The position numbers and the translations under genes are program-made. Of a stretch of DNA of 64,000 bases, positions 46,671-54,894 are shown in pieces; positions within the stretch are counted from its first letter, which is position 1, and each line of letters opens with the position of its first letter. Source of the DNA: Rhodospirillaceae bacterium (GTDB lineage Bacteria; Pseudomonadota; Alphaproteobacteria; DSM-16000; Inquilinaceae); NCBI GenBank assembly GCA_020638595.1, contig JACKIG010000007.1, positions 124,001-188,000 on the forward strand, in the 5' to 3' direction. Under the pieces are notes generated by a model, which was given only the letters and a program-made list of their open reading frames with translations, was not told the DNA's origin and searched no databases.

Positions 46671-47642
46671 TCAGCGGCCCAGAACTTCGTTCACTTGCGC
46701 CCGGAGATCGTTGAGGCCCAGGATCTCGTACACGGTCGCCGTCGCTTCGACGAACGGCGTCACGTCGATGGCGTCGATGGTCACGCCGGCTTCGCCCATC
46801 AGGCGCTGGTACTCGCCCAGCGAGTCGATGGTCAGCTGCGAGGCGAAGTCGCCCGCGGCCAGCGCCTCTTCCTTCACGATCGCCTGATAGTCTTCCGGCA
46901 ACGCAGCGAACCAGTCCGCGCTGGTGACGAGGCCGGTGATCAGCTGGATGTGTCCGGTCAGCGTGATGTGGTCGACCACCTCGTAGAGGCGTGAGCCATA
47001 GGTCGCGGGGTCTTGCGCCTCCGCCGCGTCGATGACGCCCTGTTGCAGGGCGGTGTAGACCTCGGTCCAGCCCATCGGCGTCGGCGTGGCGCCCATGGCG
47101 CGGATCGTCTCCAGCCAGACCGGGGCGCCGGGCGTGCGCATGCGGATGCCGTCCAGGTCGGCGGGTGCGCGCACCGCGACATTGGTCAACAGGTTGCGCT
47201 GGCCCTGGTACCAGTTGAACGACAGGATCTCATGCCCCGAGGCCGTGCGCAGGTGGCCGGCCCAGGTGTCGAACAGGTCGGACGTCACCAGAACGCGCAG
47301 TTCGTCGAAATCGTTGGCGATATACGGCGCGCCGAGGATGGCCAGCTCCGGCGCGAATTCCGCCAGGCGGCCGCCGTCGACGACCACGGCGACATTGGCG
47401 CCGGCGCGCGCCTGCTCCAGCACGTCCTCGTCGGTGCCCAGCTGCGAACCCGGGAACAGCCGCACTTCCAGGTCGCCGTCGGTGCGCTCCTCCACCGCCG
47501 CCTTGAAGCGCTCAAGCCCCTGGTAGATCGGGTCTCCGGTGGTCAGCGCGGTGTTGACGTTGAGCTGATAGGTCTGGGCCAGCGCCGGCCCCGCGGCCAG
47601 CAGGGCGGCGGCAGCCAGGCTGCCGAGCAGAACGGACCTCAT
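46671..47642 (-). CDS. dctP: TRAP transporter substrate-binding protein (DctP)
   Basis: Periplasmic binding protein of 323 residues with signal peptide ending ALAQ. The DctP fold is shown by YQGLERFKAAVEERTDGDLEVRLFPGSQLG and the central GIRMRTPGAPVWLETIRAMGATPTPMGWTEVYTALQQGVIDAAE, which contains the Arg that holds the substrate carboxylate. AAGGAGG precedes the start. Its ATG overlaps the gntR stop by four bases. The ligand is likely a sugar acid, given the dehydratase in the operon. Confidence 0.94.
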   Translation of the reverse strand: MRSVLLGSLAAAALLAAGPALAQTYQLNVNTALTTGDPIYQGLERFKAAVEERTDGDLEVRLFPGSQLGTDEDVLEQARAGANVAVVVDGGRLAEFAPELAILGAPYIANDFDELRVLVTSDLFDTWAGHLRTASGHEILSFNWYQGQRNLLTNVAVRAPADLDGIRMRTPGAPVWLETIRAMGATPTPMGWTEVYTALQQGVIDAAEAQDPATYGSRLYEVVDHITLTGHIQLITGLVTSADWFAALPEDYQAIVKEEALAAGDFASQLTIDSLGEYQRLMGEAGVTIDAIDVTPFVEATATVYEILGLNDLRAQVNEVLGR

Positions 47643-48349
47643 GACATTCCTCCTTGCGTCTTGTTGTTGGTGAAGACGTCGCCCTGGTTCTGGGCGATGC
47701 GATCGATGGCGTGGAACACCGTGCGCAGATGCGTGCGCATGGCCTCCACCGCCGCCTCCACCCGGTGCGCCCCGGTATGGTCGACGATGGCCTGGTGCTG
47801 CTGGAACATCAGCAACAGCCAGTCCGGATCCTGCACCGCCAGATAGCGCACCCGGTCCAGGTGCATCTTCGCGGCATAGGCCGCCTTCCACACGCCCGGG
47901 TGGCCGCTGATGCGGATCAGTGCCTCGTGCATGCCGTCGTCGGCCTGGACGAAGGTTTCCGTATCGCCGGCCGCGGCCGCGGCCGCCTGGGTGCGCAGCC
48001 ACTTCTGCAATTCGCCAACGCCGTCGGCATCGATGCGCTGGGCCGCCTTGGCCGTGGTCACGGTTTCCAGCGCCTCGCGGATCAGCTGGCTGTCGGCGAC
48101 GTCGGGCAGCGAGATCCTGGAGACGAAGGTGCCGTACTGGGGCACGATATCGACCAGACCGTCTTCCGACAGGCGGATGAACGCTTCGCGCGCCGGCGTG
48201 CGGCTGGTGGCGAACTGCTCGGCGATCTCCTTCTCCGACAGGCTTTTCCCCGGCGCCAGATGTCCGCGCACGATGGCGAGGCGCAGGCGGTCATAGATCT
48301 GCGTGGCGACGGGAATGCGACGGTCGACAGGGGCGAAATGGACTACCAT
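47639..48349 (-). CDS. GntR family regulator (FCD subfamily)
   Basis: A 236-residue transcription factor. The N-terminal winged helix reads QIYDRLRLAIVRGHLAPGKSLSEKEIAEQFATSRTPAREAFIRLSEDGLV; the C-terminal helical FCD ligand domain follows with conserved Asp and His residues. It is the first gene of the TRAP-dehydratase operon (ATGA overlap with dctP), so it probably represses it until the acid sugar binds. The chosen ATG has no clear ribosome-binding site and lies inside a palindrome; a start at 48412 (MAIPPSK) is an alternative. Confidence 0.88.
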   Translation of the reverse strand: MVVHFAPVDRRIPVATQIYDRLRLAIVRGHLAPGKSLSEKEIAEQFATSRTPAREAFIRLSEDGLVDIVPQYGTFVSRISLPDVADSQLIREALETVTTAKAAQRIDADGVGELQKWLRTQAAAAAAGDTETFVQADDGMHEALIRISGHPGVWKAAYAAKMHLDRVRYLAVQDPDWLLLMFQQHQAIVDHTGAHRVEAAVEAMRTHLRTVFHAIDRIAQNQGDVFTNNKTQGGMS

Positions 48350-48367
48350 GCTTGTATGGTAGCATGG
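48343..48367. promoter_or_regulatory. Overlapping palindromes at the gntR start
   Basis: Two interlocked inverted repeats: CTACCAT-N6-ATGGTAG (48343-48362) and CCATGCT-N8-AGCATGG (48346-48367). They cover the start codon of the regulator gene. FCD-type GntR proteins often bind short palindromes containing TGGT/ACCA, so this is a candidate autoregulatory site. Confidence 0.5.
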
Positions 48368-48397
48368 CAGGTAACTGGCTGCATTGTTCTTTTTGCT

Positions 48398-48419
48398 GGG
48401 GGGTATGGCCATTCCCCCC
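48398..48419. promoter_or_regulatory. GC-rich 22-bp palindrome upstream of gntR
   Basis: GGGGGG-TATGGCCATT-CCCCCC, symmetric except for one central pair. It lies 50 bases upstream of the regulator start, between panC and gntR. No T run follows on either strand, so a terminator is unlikely; an operator is possible. Confidence 0.3.
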
Positions 48420-48476
48420 GCGAAATGCGGGCTCCGATGGTTGTCGGGCAGGCTCAGTCGAAGGTGCGTGGAACCG

Positions 48477-49346
48477 TCAGGGAAGCGTCTTTGGATCGAA
48501 CGGCACGGCAACGTTGTCGATCAGGCGCGTGGTGCCCAGGCGGGCGGCGGTGAGGATGCGTCCCGGGCGGTCCAGGCGCTCCAGCGGCATCAGGTCTTCC
48601 GCGCCGCAGCAGGCGACATAGTCGATGGAGGCGAAACCGGCGGCGAGGATGGCGGCCTTGGCGTCCGCTTCGACCTGCCGGATCGGCGCGCCGGCGGCGA
48701 TGGCGTCGGCGGCGGCGCGCAGGCTGCGGTTCAACGCCGGGGCGGCGGCGCGTTCCGCCGGTGTCAGGTATTCGTTGCGGGACGACAGCGCCAGGCCGTC
48801 GGGCTCGCGCACCGTCGCGACGCCGACGATCCCGGTCGGGATGTCCAGGTCGTGGGCGAGGCGGGTGATGACCATCAGCTGCTGGTAGTCCTTCTCGCCG
48901 AAATAGGCGCGGTCGGCCAGCGCCTGCAGCAGCAGCTTGGCGACCACCGTCGTAACGCCGTCGAAATGACCTGGGCGGTGCGCACCTTCCAGCCGTTCGG
49001 TCAGGCCGGCGACCGTGACGGTGGTGCAGTGGCCGTCCGGGTACATCTCCGCCGTCGTCGGGGCGAAGACCAGGTGCGCGCCCTGGCGGGCGATGGCGGC
49101 GACATCCTCCGCCTCGCGCCGCGGATACCGTGCCAGGTCCTCCGTCGGGCCGAACTGCTTGGGGTTGACGAAAATCGTCACCACGGTGCGGTCGTTGGCG
49201 GCCGTCGACCGGTCGACCAGCGACAGGTGGCCGGCATGCAGCGCCCCCATGGTCGGGACCAGGCCGACGGTCAGGCCCTCGGCCCGCCAGCCGCGGACAT
49301 GGGCGCGCAGGTCGGCGACGGTGCGGGCGATGGGCAGGCCGGTCAT
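48477..49346 (-). CDS. panC: Pantothenate synthetase
   Basis: Joins pantoate and beta-alanine with ATP in coenzyme A synthesis; 289 residues. Signatures: VPTMGALHAGHLSLVD near residue 30, TIFVNPKQFGPTEDLARYPR, YFGEKDYQQLMVI and SSRNEYL, the KMSKS-like ATP loop. It follows panB by 12 bases in one operon. Confidence 0.96.
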   Translation of the reverse strand: MTGLPIARTVADLRAHVRGWRAEGLTVGLVPTMGALHAGHLSLVDRSTAANDRTVVTIFVNPKQFGPTEDLARYPRREAEDVAAIARQGAHLVFAPTTAEMYPDGHCTTVTVAGLTERLEGAHRPGHFDGVTTVVAKLLLQALADRAYFGEKDYQQLMVITRLAHDLDIPTGIVGVATVREPDGLALSSRNEYLTPAERAAAPALNRSLRAAADAIAAGAPIRQVEADAKAAILAAGFASIDYVACCGAEDLMPLERLDRPGRILTAARLGTTRLIDNVAVPFDPKTLP

Positions 49347-49358
49347 CGCCGGGCGTCC

Positions 49359-50195
49359 TCAGCCCTGCCTGGGCTTGCCGGCGGTGCCGAAGCAGTGCTC
49401 CGGCCCCGGGAACTGGCGCGTCTTCACCTCTTCGGCGTAGGTCTTGGCGACCTCGGCGACCAGGTTGCCCATTTCGCCATAGCGCTTGACGAATTTCGGC
49501 GTGAAGTCGGTGAACAGGCCGATGACATCCTCCGTCACCAGGATCTGGCCGTCGCACTGCGGCGAGGCGCCGATGCCGATGGTGGGGACCGGCACCATCC
49601 CGGTGATCTCGCGGGCCAGCGGCTCCATCGTGCCTTCGATGACGATGGCGAACGCGCCGGCGGCGGCGATGGCGCGCGCGTCCTCGGCGATCTTGCGGGC
49701 CGCTTCCTCCGACCGGCCCTGGGCGCGGAAGCCGCCCATCTGGTTGACCGACTGCGGCGTCAGGCCGACATGGCCCAGGACCGGAATGCCGCGTTCGGCC
49801 AGGAAGGCCACGGTTTCCGCCATCTCGGTGCCGCCTTCCAGCTTCACGCCCTGGCAGCGCGTCTCGCACATCACCCGGGCGGCTGCGCGGAACGCGACCT
49901 CCTTGGATTCCTGATAGGTGCCGAAGGGCAGGTCGACGATGACGCAGGCGGTCGACGACCCGCGCATCACCGCATTGCCGTGGGCGATCATCATGTCCAG
50001 CGTCACGCCCAGCGTGCTGTCCAGGCCGTAAAGCACCATGGCCAGGCTGTCGCCGACCAGGATCAGGTCGACATGGGCGTCGATCAGCTTGGCCACCTGG
50101 GTGGTGTAGGCGGTCAGGCAGACGATGGGCTCGCCGCCCTTGCGGGCGCCGATCTGCGGGGCGGTGGTGCGCTTCGTGCGCGTCTGGACGCTCAT
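49359..50195 (-). CDS. panB: 3-methyl-2-oxobutanoate hydroxymethyltransferase
   Basis: Makes ketopantoate from ketoisovalerate and methylene-tetrahydrofolate. 278 residues with the family blocks LTAYTTQVAKLIDAHVDLILVGDSLAMVLYG, KLEGG near residue 116, GHVGLTPQSVNQMGG and VIEGTMEPLAREIT. The metal-binding Asp in GDS and Glu in LEGG are visible. First gene of panBC. Confidence 0.96.
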   Translation of the reverse strand: MSVQTRTKRTTAPQIGARKGGEPIVCLTAYTTQVAKLIDAHVDLILVGDSLAMVLYGLDSTLGVTLDMMIAHGNAVMRGSSTACVIVDLPFGTYQESKEVAFRAAARVMCETRCQGVKLEGGTEMAETVAFLAERGIPVLGHVGLTPQSVNQMGGFRAQGRSEEAARKIAEDARAIAAAGAFAIVIEGTMEPLAREITGMVPVPTIGIGASPQCDGQILVTEDVIGLFTDFTPKFVKRYGEMGNLVAEVAKTYAEEVKTRQFPGPEHCFGTAGKPRQG

Positions 50196-50287
50196 GGGGC
50201 AGGCCTGCTTGGCTGCGGGGGAGGGCGCACTCTAATGCGCCCCGGCCCGCGCGGCCACGGCCTGGATCAATCCGCCGATGGTCCCGC

Positions 50288-51103
50288 CTACATGCGCGTG
50301 GTTGCCGTCAGGCCGCCGTCGACCACCAGCTCTGTGCCGGTGATATAGCGGGCCTTGTCCGACGCCAGGAAGACCGCGGCATTGGCGATGTCCCAGGCGT
50401 TGCCCATGGTGCCCAGGGGCGGCTGGCGGTGGCGGCGGGCCAGCATCGCTTCCTCGTCGCCGCCATAGGCGCCGGTCAGGGTCACGCGCACCCGCGGGGT
50501 GTCCATGATGCCGACGACGATGGTGTTGGCGCGGATGCCGTAGGATGCGTATTCGATCGCCATCAGGCGCGAGAACTGGATGGCCGCCGCCTTGGTGACG
50601 CCGTAGGGCAGGTGGGAATAGCCGATATGGCGGATCGCCGCGATCGTGGAGGTGGTGAGGATCACGCCGGATCGCTGCGCCTTCATGTGCGGCAGCGCCG
50701 CCAGGGCCGAGATATGCAGGGCGGTGATGTTGGCATCGGCGATGCGGCGCCAGTCGTCGGGCGTCGTCGCCTCCGGATCGCCGGCCTTGCCGATGCCGAC
50801 ATTGTTGTGCAGCACGTCGATGCGCCCGAACTGCGCCATCGTGCGGTCGATCAGCGCCCGGATGGCGGCCTCGTCGGTGCAGTCGGCGCCGACGGCGATG
50901 GCGCCTGCGCCCTCGGCCGAGACCAGGTCGGCCGTTTCCTGTGCTGCGGCCAGGTTGGCGTCGGCGACGGCCACCTTGGCGCCTTGGCGCGCATAGGACA
51001 CGGCGATCGCCTTGCCGATGCCCCAGCCCGGCGCAATCGACCCGCCGCCGATGACGACGCAGACCTTGTCCTGAAGATCACCCAGCGTTCCGTCCTCCCC
51101 CAT
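50288..51103 (-). CDS. SDR family oxidoreductase
   Basis: Short-chain dehydrogenase of 271 residues. Cofactor loop GGGSIAPGWGIG near residue 19 is longer than usual (extra SIAPGW), NNVG replaces NNAG, the Ser is in TTSTIAAI, and Tyr/Lys are in YGVTKAA. The C-terminus has SDKARYITGTELVVDGGLT. Asp after the second strand favours NAD. Location between panBC and a phosphatase gives no clue to the substrate. Confidence 0.85.
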   Translation of the reverse strand: MGEDGTLGDLQDKVCVVIGGGSIAPGWGIGKAIAVSYARQGAKVAVADANLAAAQETADLVSAEGAGAIAVGADCTDEAAIRALIDRTMAQFGRIDVLHNNVGIGKAGDPEATTPDDWRRIADANITALHISALAALPHMKAQRSGVILTTSTIAAIRHIGYSHLPYGVTKAAAIQFSRLMAIEYASYGIRANTIVVGIMDTPRVRVTLTGAYGGDEEAMLARRHRQPPLGTMGNAWDIANAAVFLASDKARYITGTELVVDGGLTATTRM

Positions 51104-51122
51104 GCCTGTGCCCGTTCCGCGA

Positions 51123-51602
51123 TCATAGCGGACGGGACGTCGCCTCCAACAGCGGCGTCGGCAGGAACCAGCGCAGCACCCAGCCGCCGCCCTCCCGCTC
51201 CAGGCAGGCGCAGCTTCCCGGCTCGAACGCCAGGGTCAGCCGTGTCTCCTTTCCCGTCAGCAGCAGCGACGCCAGCCGGGCGACGAAGGGCATGTGACTG
51301 ACGACCATGGTGTCCCGGTCTTCCGCCGCCAGAACCGCAGAGGCGGCATCGGCGGGGTCCTTCGGGTCGAGCCCGCTGCTCGCCTCGATCGCCACGTCAG
51401 GCGCCGCCAGGGCGGCAAGGGCCTGGGCCGTCTGGCCGGCACGCGTCTTGCCGCTGTGGATGACGCGGGCCGGAACGGCGTCGGCTGCGCGCAGGACATG
51501 GCCCAGCTGGCCGATATCGGCCCGGCCCTTGTCGCTGAGGGGTCGGTCCGGATCCATGTCCTTGGGCACGGCTTCGCCATGCTGCACCAGGAAGAGCTTC
51601 AT
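51123..51602 (-). CDS. Histidine phosphatase family protein (SixA-like)
   Basis: A 159-residue phosphohistidine phosphatase. It starts with LFLVQHGEA, where the His is the nucleophile, though RHG is replaced by QHG, so the usual Arg after strand 1 is Gln. SDKGRADIGQLG and HSGKTRAGQTAQAL follow, and the second His is in VVSHMPFVARL. SixA removes phosphate from histidine kinase phosphotransfer domains; the target here is unknown. It stands alone. Confidence 0.82.
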   Translation of the reverse strand: MKLFLVQHGEAVPKDMDPDRPLSDKGRADIGQLGHVLRAADAVPARVIHSGKTRAGQTAQALAALAAPDVAIEASSGLDPKDPADAASAVLAAEDRDTMVVSHMPFVARLASLLLTGKETRLTLAFEPGSCACLEREGGGWVLRWFLPTPLLEATSRPL

Positions 51603-51787
51603 GCCCGTTGTCCTTGTCGGGGGGGACTTGGGGCACAGTAGCGCGGTTGTCGGCTGCGGGAAGAGGAAATGCCAGGGCCGGGCGGCAATCACGCGCGAAC
51701 CGACCGGAAATCGTGGGGGCATCGGGACGCCTGCCGGCCAGCGGCCGTACGTCTACCGATGCCCCCCGGTTGTGGTGCGGCCGTGCC

Positions 51788-52441
51788 CTACGGCAGCAGA
51801 TAGGACAGTCCCTGCTGGTGCAGGAACACCATCGCGACGCCGGCGATCGCGCCACCGGCGATGCGGACGAAGGCCATGTCACCGCTGGGCAGGCGGGCCA
51901 GCCGGCGCGTGCCTTCCATCGCGGCAACGGCGATGGCGTACTGGATGGCACAGAAGCCGACGAGGTAGCTGAGCACCGGCGTCGCTTCGGCGCCGAAAAT
52001 GGACTCGCCATAGGCATAGCCGTGGAACAGCCCCGCCATGGCGAAAAGGGCTGCGAAGGCAGGCCAGGGCAGGCCCCGACCCAGAACGATCAGGCCGCCG
52101 GCGAGCAGTACGGTCGCGGCGATCACCGGTTCGGCGATGGGCAGGGTCAGTCCACCCAGATGCGCAAGCGTGCCCAGCGCCGTCGCGGCGACGAAGGCGA
52201 GCGGCATCAGGAAACGCTGCGGGCAACGCATCGACAGCAGGCCCACGGCGACGACGAAGGCCAGATGGTCCAGACCGATCACCGGATGCGCCAGGCCCGA
52301 GATCAGCCCTGTGAAGAGGTCGTCGGGCGTGCGCCCGCCCATGGCGTGATGGGCCGATGCCGTCGAGGGCAGGGCGGCCAGGAAGCCGGCGGCGGAGGCA
52401 CCGACGCCAAGGGCACGTAGGGTCATGCGCTTTGACTGCAT
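51788..52441 (-). CDS. HupE/UreJ family metal permease, probably cobalt
   Basis: Inner-membrane protein of 217 residues with a cleavable-looking signal peptide ending TASA and six hydrophobic helices. The signature HHAMGG...GLAHPVIGLDHLAFVVAVG near residue 50 matches the HPxxGxDH motif of HupE/UreJ nickel and cobalt permeases. A second His motif, GLFHGYAYGE, lies near residue 140. As last gene of a cobalt-type nitrile hydratase operon it is best read as the cobalt supplier for that enzyme, by analogy with NhlF. Metal is inferred. Confidence 0.82.
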   Translation of the reverse strand: MQSKRMTLRALGVGASAAGFLAALPSTASAHHAMGGRTPDDLFTGLISGLAHPVIGLDHLAFVVAVGLLSMRCPQRFLMPLAFVAATALGTLAHLGGLTLPIAEPVIAATVLLAGGLIVLGRGLPWPAFAALFAMAGLFHGYAYGESIFGAEATPVLSYLVGFCAIQYAIAVAAMEGTRRLARLPSGDMAFVRIAGGAIAGVAMVFLHQQGLSYLLP

Positions 52442-52458
52442 GAGATGTGTCTCCCGCG

Positions 52459-52818
52459 TTAGGGTGTGGCAGTGTGCGCCGGGGGCTCTTCGGCGGCGTC
52501 AAGCCGGGCTGTGAGCTCCCGTTCGTCGATCAGCGCCGACTCCAGGACGATGCGTTCGAGGGCGAGAAGCCAACGCTCGTAATAGTCCCAGCCCTCGTTC
52601 GTATCGGGATTGGCGGCTTCCCATTCGCCGATCGCCTTGATCAGGTTCTGGCGGAACGCCTCCCATTCGAAGTGGCCCTGCTTGGACAGGGCCAGCGCCA
52701 TTGCGAAGGCCCGGCCTTCCCATGGCCGTTCGAAGTGAAGGCTGCCGTTGCGCCGCGGCGGCGCATCCTCGGCGCACAGCATGCTCGACGTGGCGAAATG
52801 CTCAAATCGCGTCTGCAT
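52459..52818 (-). CDS. Nitrile hydratase accessory protein (cobalt activator, P14K-like)
   Basis: A 119-residue protein similar to the N-terminal part of the nitrile hydratase beta subunit: FERPWEGRAFAMALALSKQGHFEWEAFRQNLIKAIGEWE...YYERWLLALERIVLE. Such activators deliver cobalt by swapping the alpha subunit. It follows the alpha gene by 16 bases, the usual order. Length is normal for P14K/NhlE proteins. Confidence 0.88.
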   Translation of the reverse strand: MQTRFEHFATSSMLCAEDAPPRRNGSLHFERPWEGRAFAMALALSKQGHFEWEAFRQNLIKAIGEWEAANPDTNEGWDYYERWLLALERIVLESALIDERELTARLDAAEEPPAHTATP

Positions 52819-52834
52819 CTTCCGGGGTCCGCAC

Positions 52835-53491
52835 CTAGAAGCCTTGCGCTGCCGGGTCGTAGCCCGTGCGCGGCGGGTTCGCTTCGACCACCGCGACGCC
52901 CATCATCGCTTCCGGCGTGACGAGGGCAGCCAGCTCCTCCTCGCCCATCCCCTCGGTTCCGTCGGGGCGCTTGGGCAGCACCCACCAGCGGATCTGGGCG
53001 CTGCTGTCCCAGACCTTGACCTCGACGGAGTCATCGAGGTCGACGCCGAATTCCTTCAGCACCGCGCGCGGCTCGCGCGCGGCGCGGGCACGGAAAGTGG
53101 GATCCTTGTACCAGTAGGGCGGCAGGCCCAGGGTCGGCCAGGGATAGCAGGAACACAGTGTGCAGATGATCAGGTTGTGGACCGTGTCGGTATTCTCCGC
53201 GACCTTCATGTGCTCGCCCTCCGCGCCCGACATGAAGGGCGGGAAGTCCAGCTCTTCGATCGCGGCGTTGGCGTCCGCAAGCAGGCGGGCCTTGAACTGC
53301 GGGTCCGTCCAGGCCTTGGCGACGACCTTGGCGCCGTTGAAGGGTCCCATCTCGTTCTGGAAGAAGCTGTTGACCGTATCGACGGTCTTGGCGGTGATGA
53401 CGCCCTTTTCGATCAGCAGCGCTTCCAGGGCTTTGGCCCGTGCCTCATTCTTGGCTTCCCGGTCAGGATCATAGGCAAAACGATCAGACAT
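52835..53491 (-). CDS. nthA: Nitrile hydratase alpha subunit, cobalt type
   Basis: Catalytic subunit that hydrates nitriles to amides; 218 residues. The metal-binding motif is IICTLCSCYPWP, with Cys110, Cys113 and Cys115; CTLCSC with Thr marks the cobalt type, while iron enzymes have CSLCSC. The middle two ligands are normally oxidised to sulfinate and sulfenate. AAGGAAG precedes the start. Gene order beta-alpha-activator also fits the cobalt type. No amidase or aldoxime dehydratase lies in the window to use or supply the nitrile. Confidence 0.94.
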   Translation of the reverse strand: MSDRFAYDPDREAKNEARAKALEALLIEKGVITAKTVDTVNSFFQNEMGPFNGAKVVAKAWTDPQFKARLLADANAAIEELDFPPFMSGAEGEHMKVAENTDTVHNLIICTLCSCYPWPTLGLPPYWYKDPTFRARAAREPRAVLKEFGVDLDDSVEVKVWDSSAQIRWWVLPKRPDGTEGMGEEELAALVTPEAMMGVAVVEANPPRTGYDPAAQGF

Positions 53492-53531
53492 CCGTGTCTT
53501 CCTTCTTTCTTCCGCAGCCGGCGGGCGGTTT

Positions 53532-54254
53532 TCAGGCAGCTTCCAGGTACACCTCGAAAAGATCCGCGAAGAAGGCGGTATTGCCGTCTTCATGCAGTTC
53601 TTCCCAAAGCTCGGAAGGCTCGAACTTGACGGAGTAGATCGGCATCGGTTCGCCTAGGCCGTCCGGACCGGTCGAGCAGAAATACTGGTAGACACCGTCA
53701 TAGACGACGTCGATGACCCCGGTCTTGCCGCGCAGGTGGCCCGGCAGACGGGTGTGGTCGGTTGGTGGGATGTCGCGCACGACGACCTTGTCGCCGACGG
53801 CAAAGGCCGGCGTGATCGCCGCGTCCCGAAGCGGGGAATCGCCGGTTTCCAGGTAGTGCAGCACCTGTTCGTCGATCTTCGGGTCGCCGCCCTCGGTCTT
53901 GATCGAGGCGGGATCGGCCAGGTACTGGCGGGTCTTCTCCTCCAGTTCCTCGGCGGTGATGTAGCCCTGCTGTACGAAGAAGCCGGAAATGCCGCCCAGC
54001 CATTTCTCGTAATAGCGGTAGCGGAAATAGTCGAAGGGGTTCATGGCCTCTGCGCCCTTGCGCAGGTCCGCCCAGGTCCATTCGTCGTCGAAGGCCGTCG
54101 GCACGTCCTTCAGGTCGAGGTGCTTGCTCAGCCCCATCATTGCGACGTGGATCGCGAAGATCGTCTTCTCCCAAGGCTGGACGAACACCTTGGTCTCCGG
54201 TCCCTGGATCGGGCCCAGGCCTTCCAGGCCGCCCAATGCGTGCTGCAGTTTCAT
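53532..54254 (-). CDS. nthB: Nitrile hydratase beta subunit
   Basis: Partner subunit of 240 residues. It begins MKLQHALGGLEGLGPI and has YYEKWLGGI near residue 88 and the SH3-like C-terminal barrel, FAVGDKVVVRDIPPTDHTRLPGHLRGKTG. AGGAGG lies before the ATG. It is 40 bases upstream of the alpha gene. Confidence 0.94.
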   Translation of the reverse strand: MKLQHALGGLEGLGPIQGPETKVFVQPWEKTIFAIHVAMMGLSKHLDLKDVPTAFDDEWTWADLRKGAEAMNPFDYFRYRYYEKWLGGISGFFVQQGYITAEELEEKTRQYLADPASIKTEGGDPKIDEQVLHYLETGDSPLRDAAITPAFAVGDKVVVRDIPPTDHTRLPGHLRGKTGVIDVVYDGVYQYFCSTGPDGLGEPMPIYSVKFEPSELWEELHEDGNTAFFADLFEVYLEAA

Positions 54255-54286
54255 CGGTTCACCCTCCTCTGTTCCGTGTTCTCGGG

Positions 54287-54796
54287 TCAGGCTTCGGCCG
54301 GCTTCGGTGCCTTGGCGGCCATGAGGTTCGCCCAGGCCTCCGACAGGAAGCCGAACGTGGCCCCAAGGATCATCGATACGGCCGCCACCAGGGTCGGATG
54401 GCTGAGGATGTCCGTCTGGGTGACGGCGGTACCCGTTGCGGCCGTGGTGCCGACCAGGCAGGCGAAGCCGAAGACGATGGCGGGCGTCACCGACAGCAGC
54501 TTGATCTTCGAGGCCTGGACCATGGCGCCGCTGCCGACGCCGACAAGAATGGCGGCGATGATCGGGCTGCTCGGTGCCAGCGAGATGGCCAGCAGCGTCA
54601 GCGACGCGATGGCGATGCCGGTCAGGTTGGAGGCCACCGAGCGCACCCATCCTGCCGCACCGCCGCCGAGCGCGAAGAAGGACGCCCAGGCGATGAACGT
54701 CACCCAGACCGGTAGCGGAATGATCTCCGCCGTCAGGTAGGTATCGACCGCCCCGAGGACGCCGATCGTGATCGTCAAGGCCGTGTTCATATTCAT
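54287..54796 (-). CDS. DUF1097 family membrane protein
   Basis: A 169-residue inner-membrane protein with five hydrophobic stretches and Gly-rich helices (ILVGVGSGAMVQASKIKLLSVTP). It resembles the DUF1097/YcdZ family of unknown function. A GTG codon directly before the ATG is an alternative start; AAGGAAGGGA serves either. It lies 32 bases upstream of the nitrile hydratase beta gene, so a transport role for the nitrile, amide or metal is plausible but unproven. Confidence 0.75.
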   Translation of the reverse strand: MNMNTALTITIGVLGAVDTYLTAEIIPLPVWVTFIAWASFFALGGGAAGWVRSVASNLTGIAIASLTLLAISLAPSSPIIAAILVGVGSGAMVQASKIKLLSVTPAIVFGFACLVGTTAATGTAVTQTDILSHPTLVAAVSMILGATFGFLSEAWANLMAAKAPKPAEA

Positions 54797-54894
54797 CACG
54801 GTTTCCCTTCCTTGTGATGCCGATTGTCACTGGTCAAGATCAGAAGAAGAAACTGTGCCCCAAATATTGATCATGGGGCGGCCTGGTGGACGAT

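Noticed and set aside
48398..48419. Terminator of panC
   Set aside because: The palindrome is followed by AGCAAAAAG on the minus strand, not Ts.
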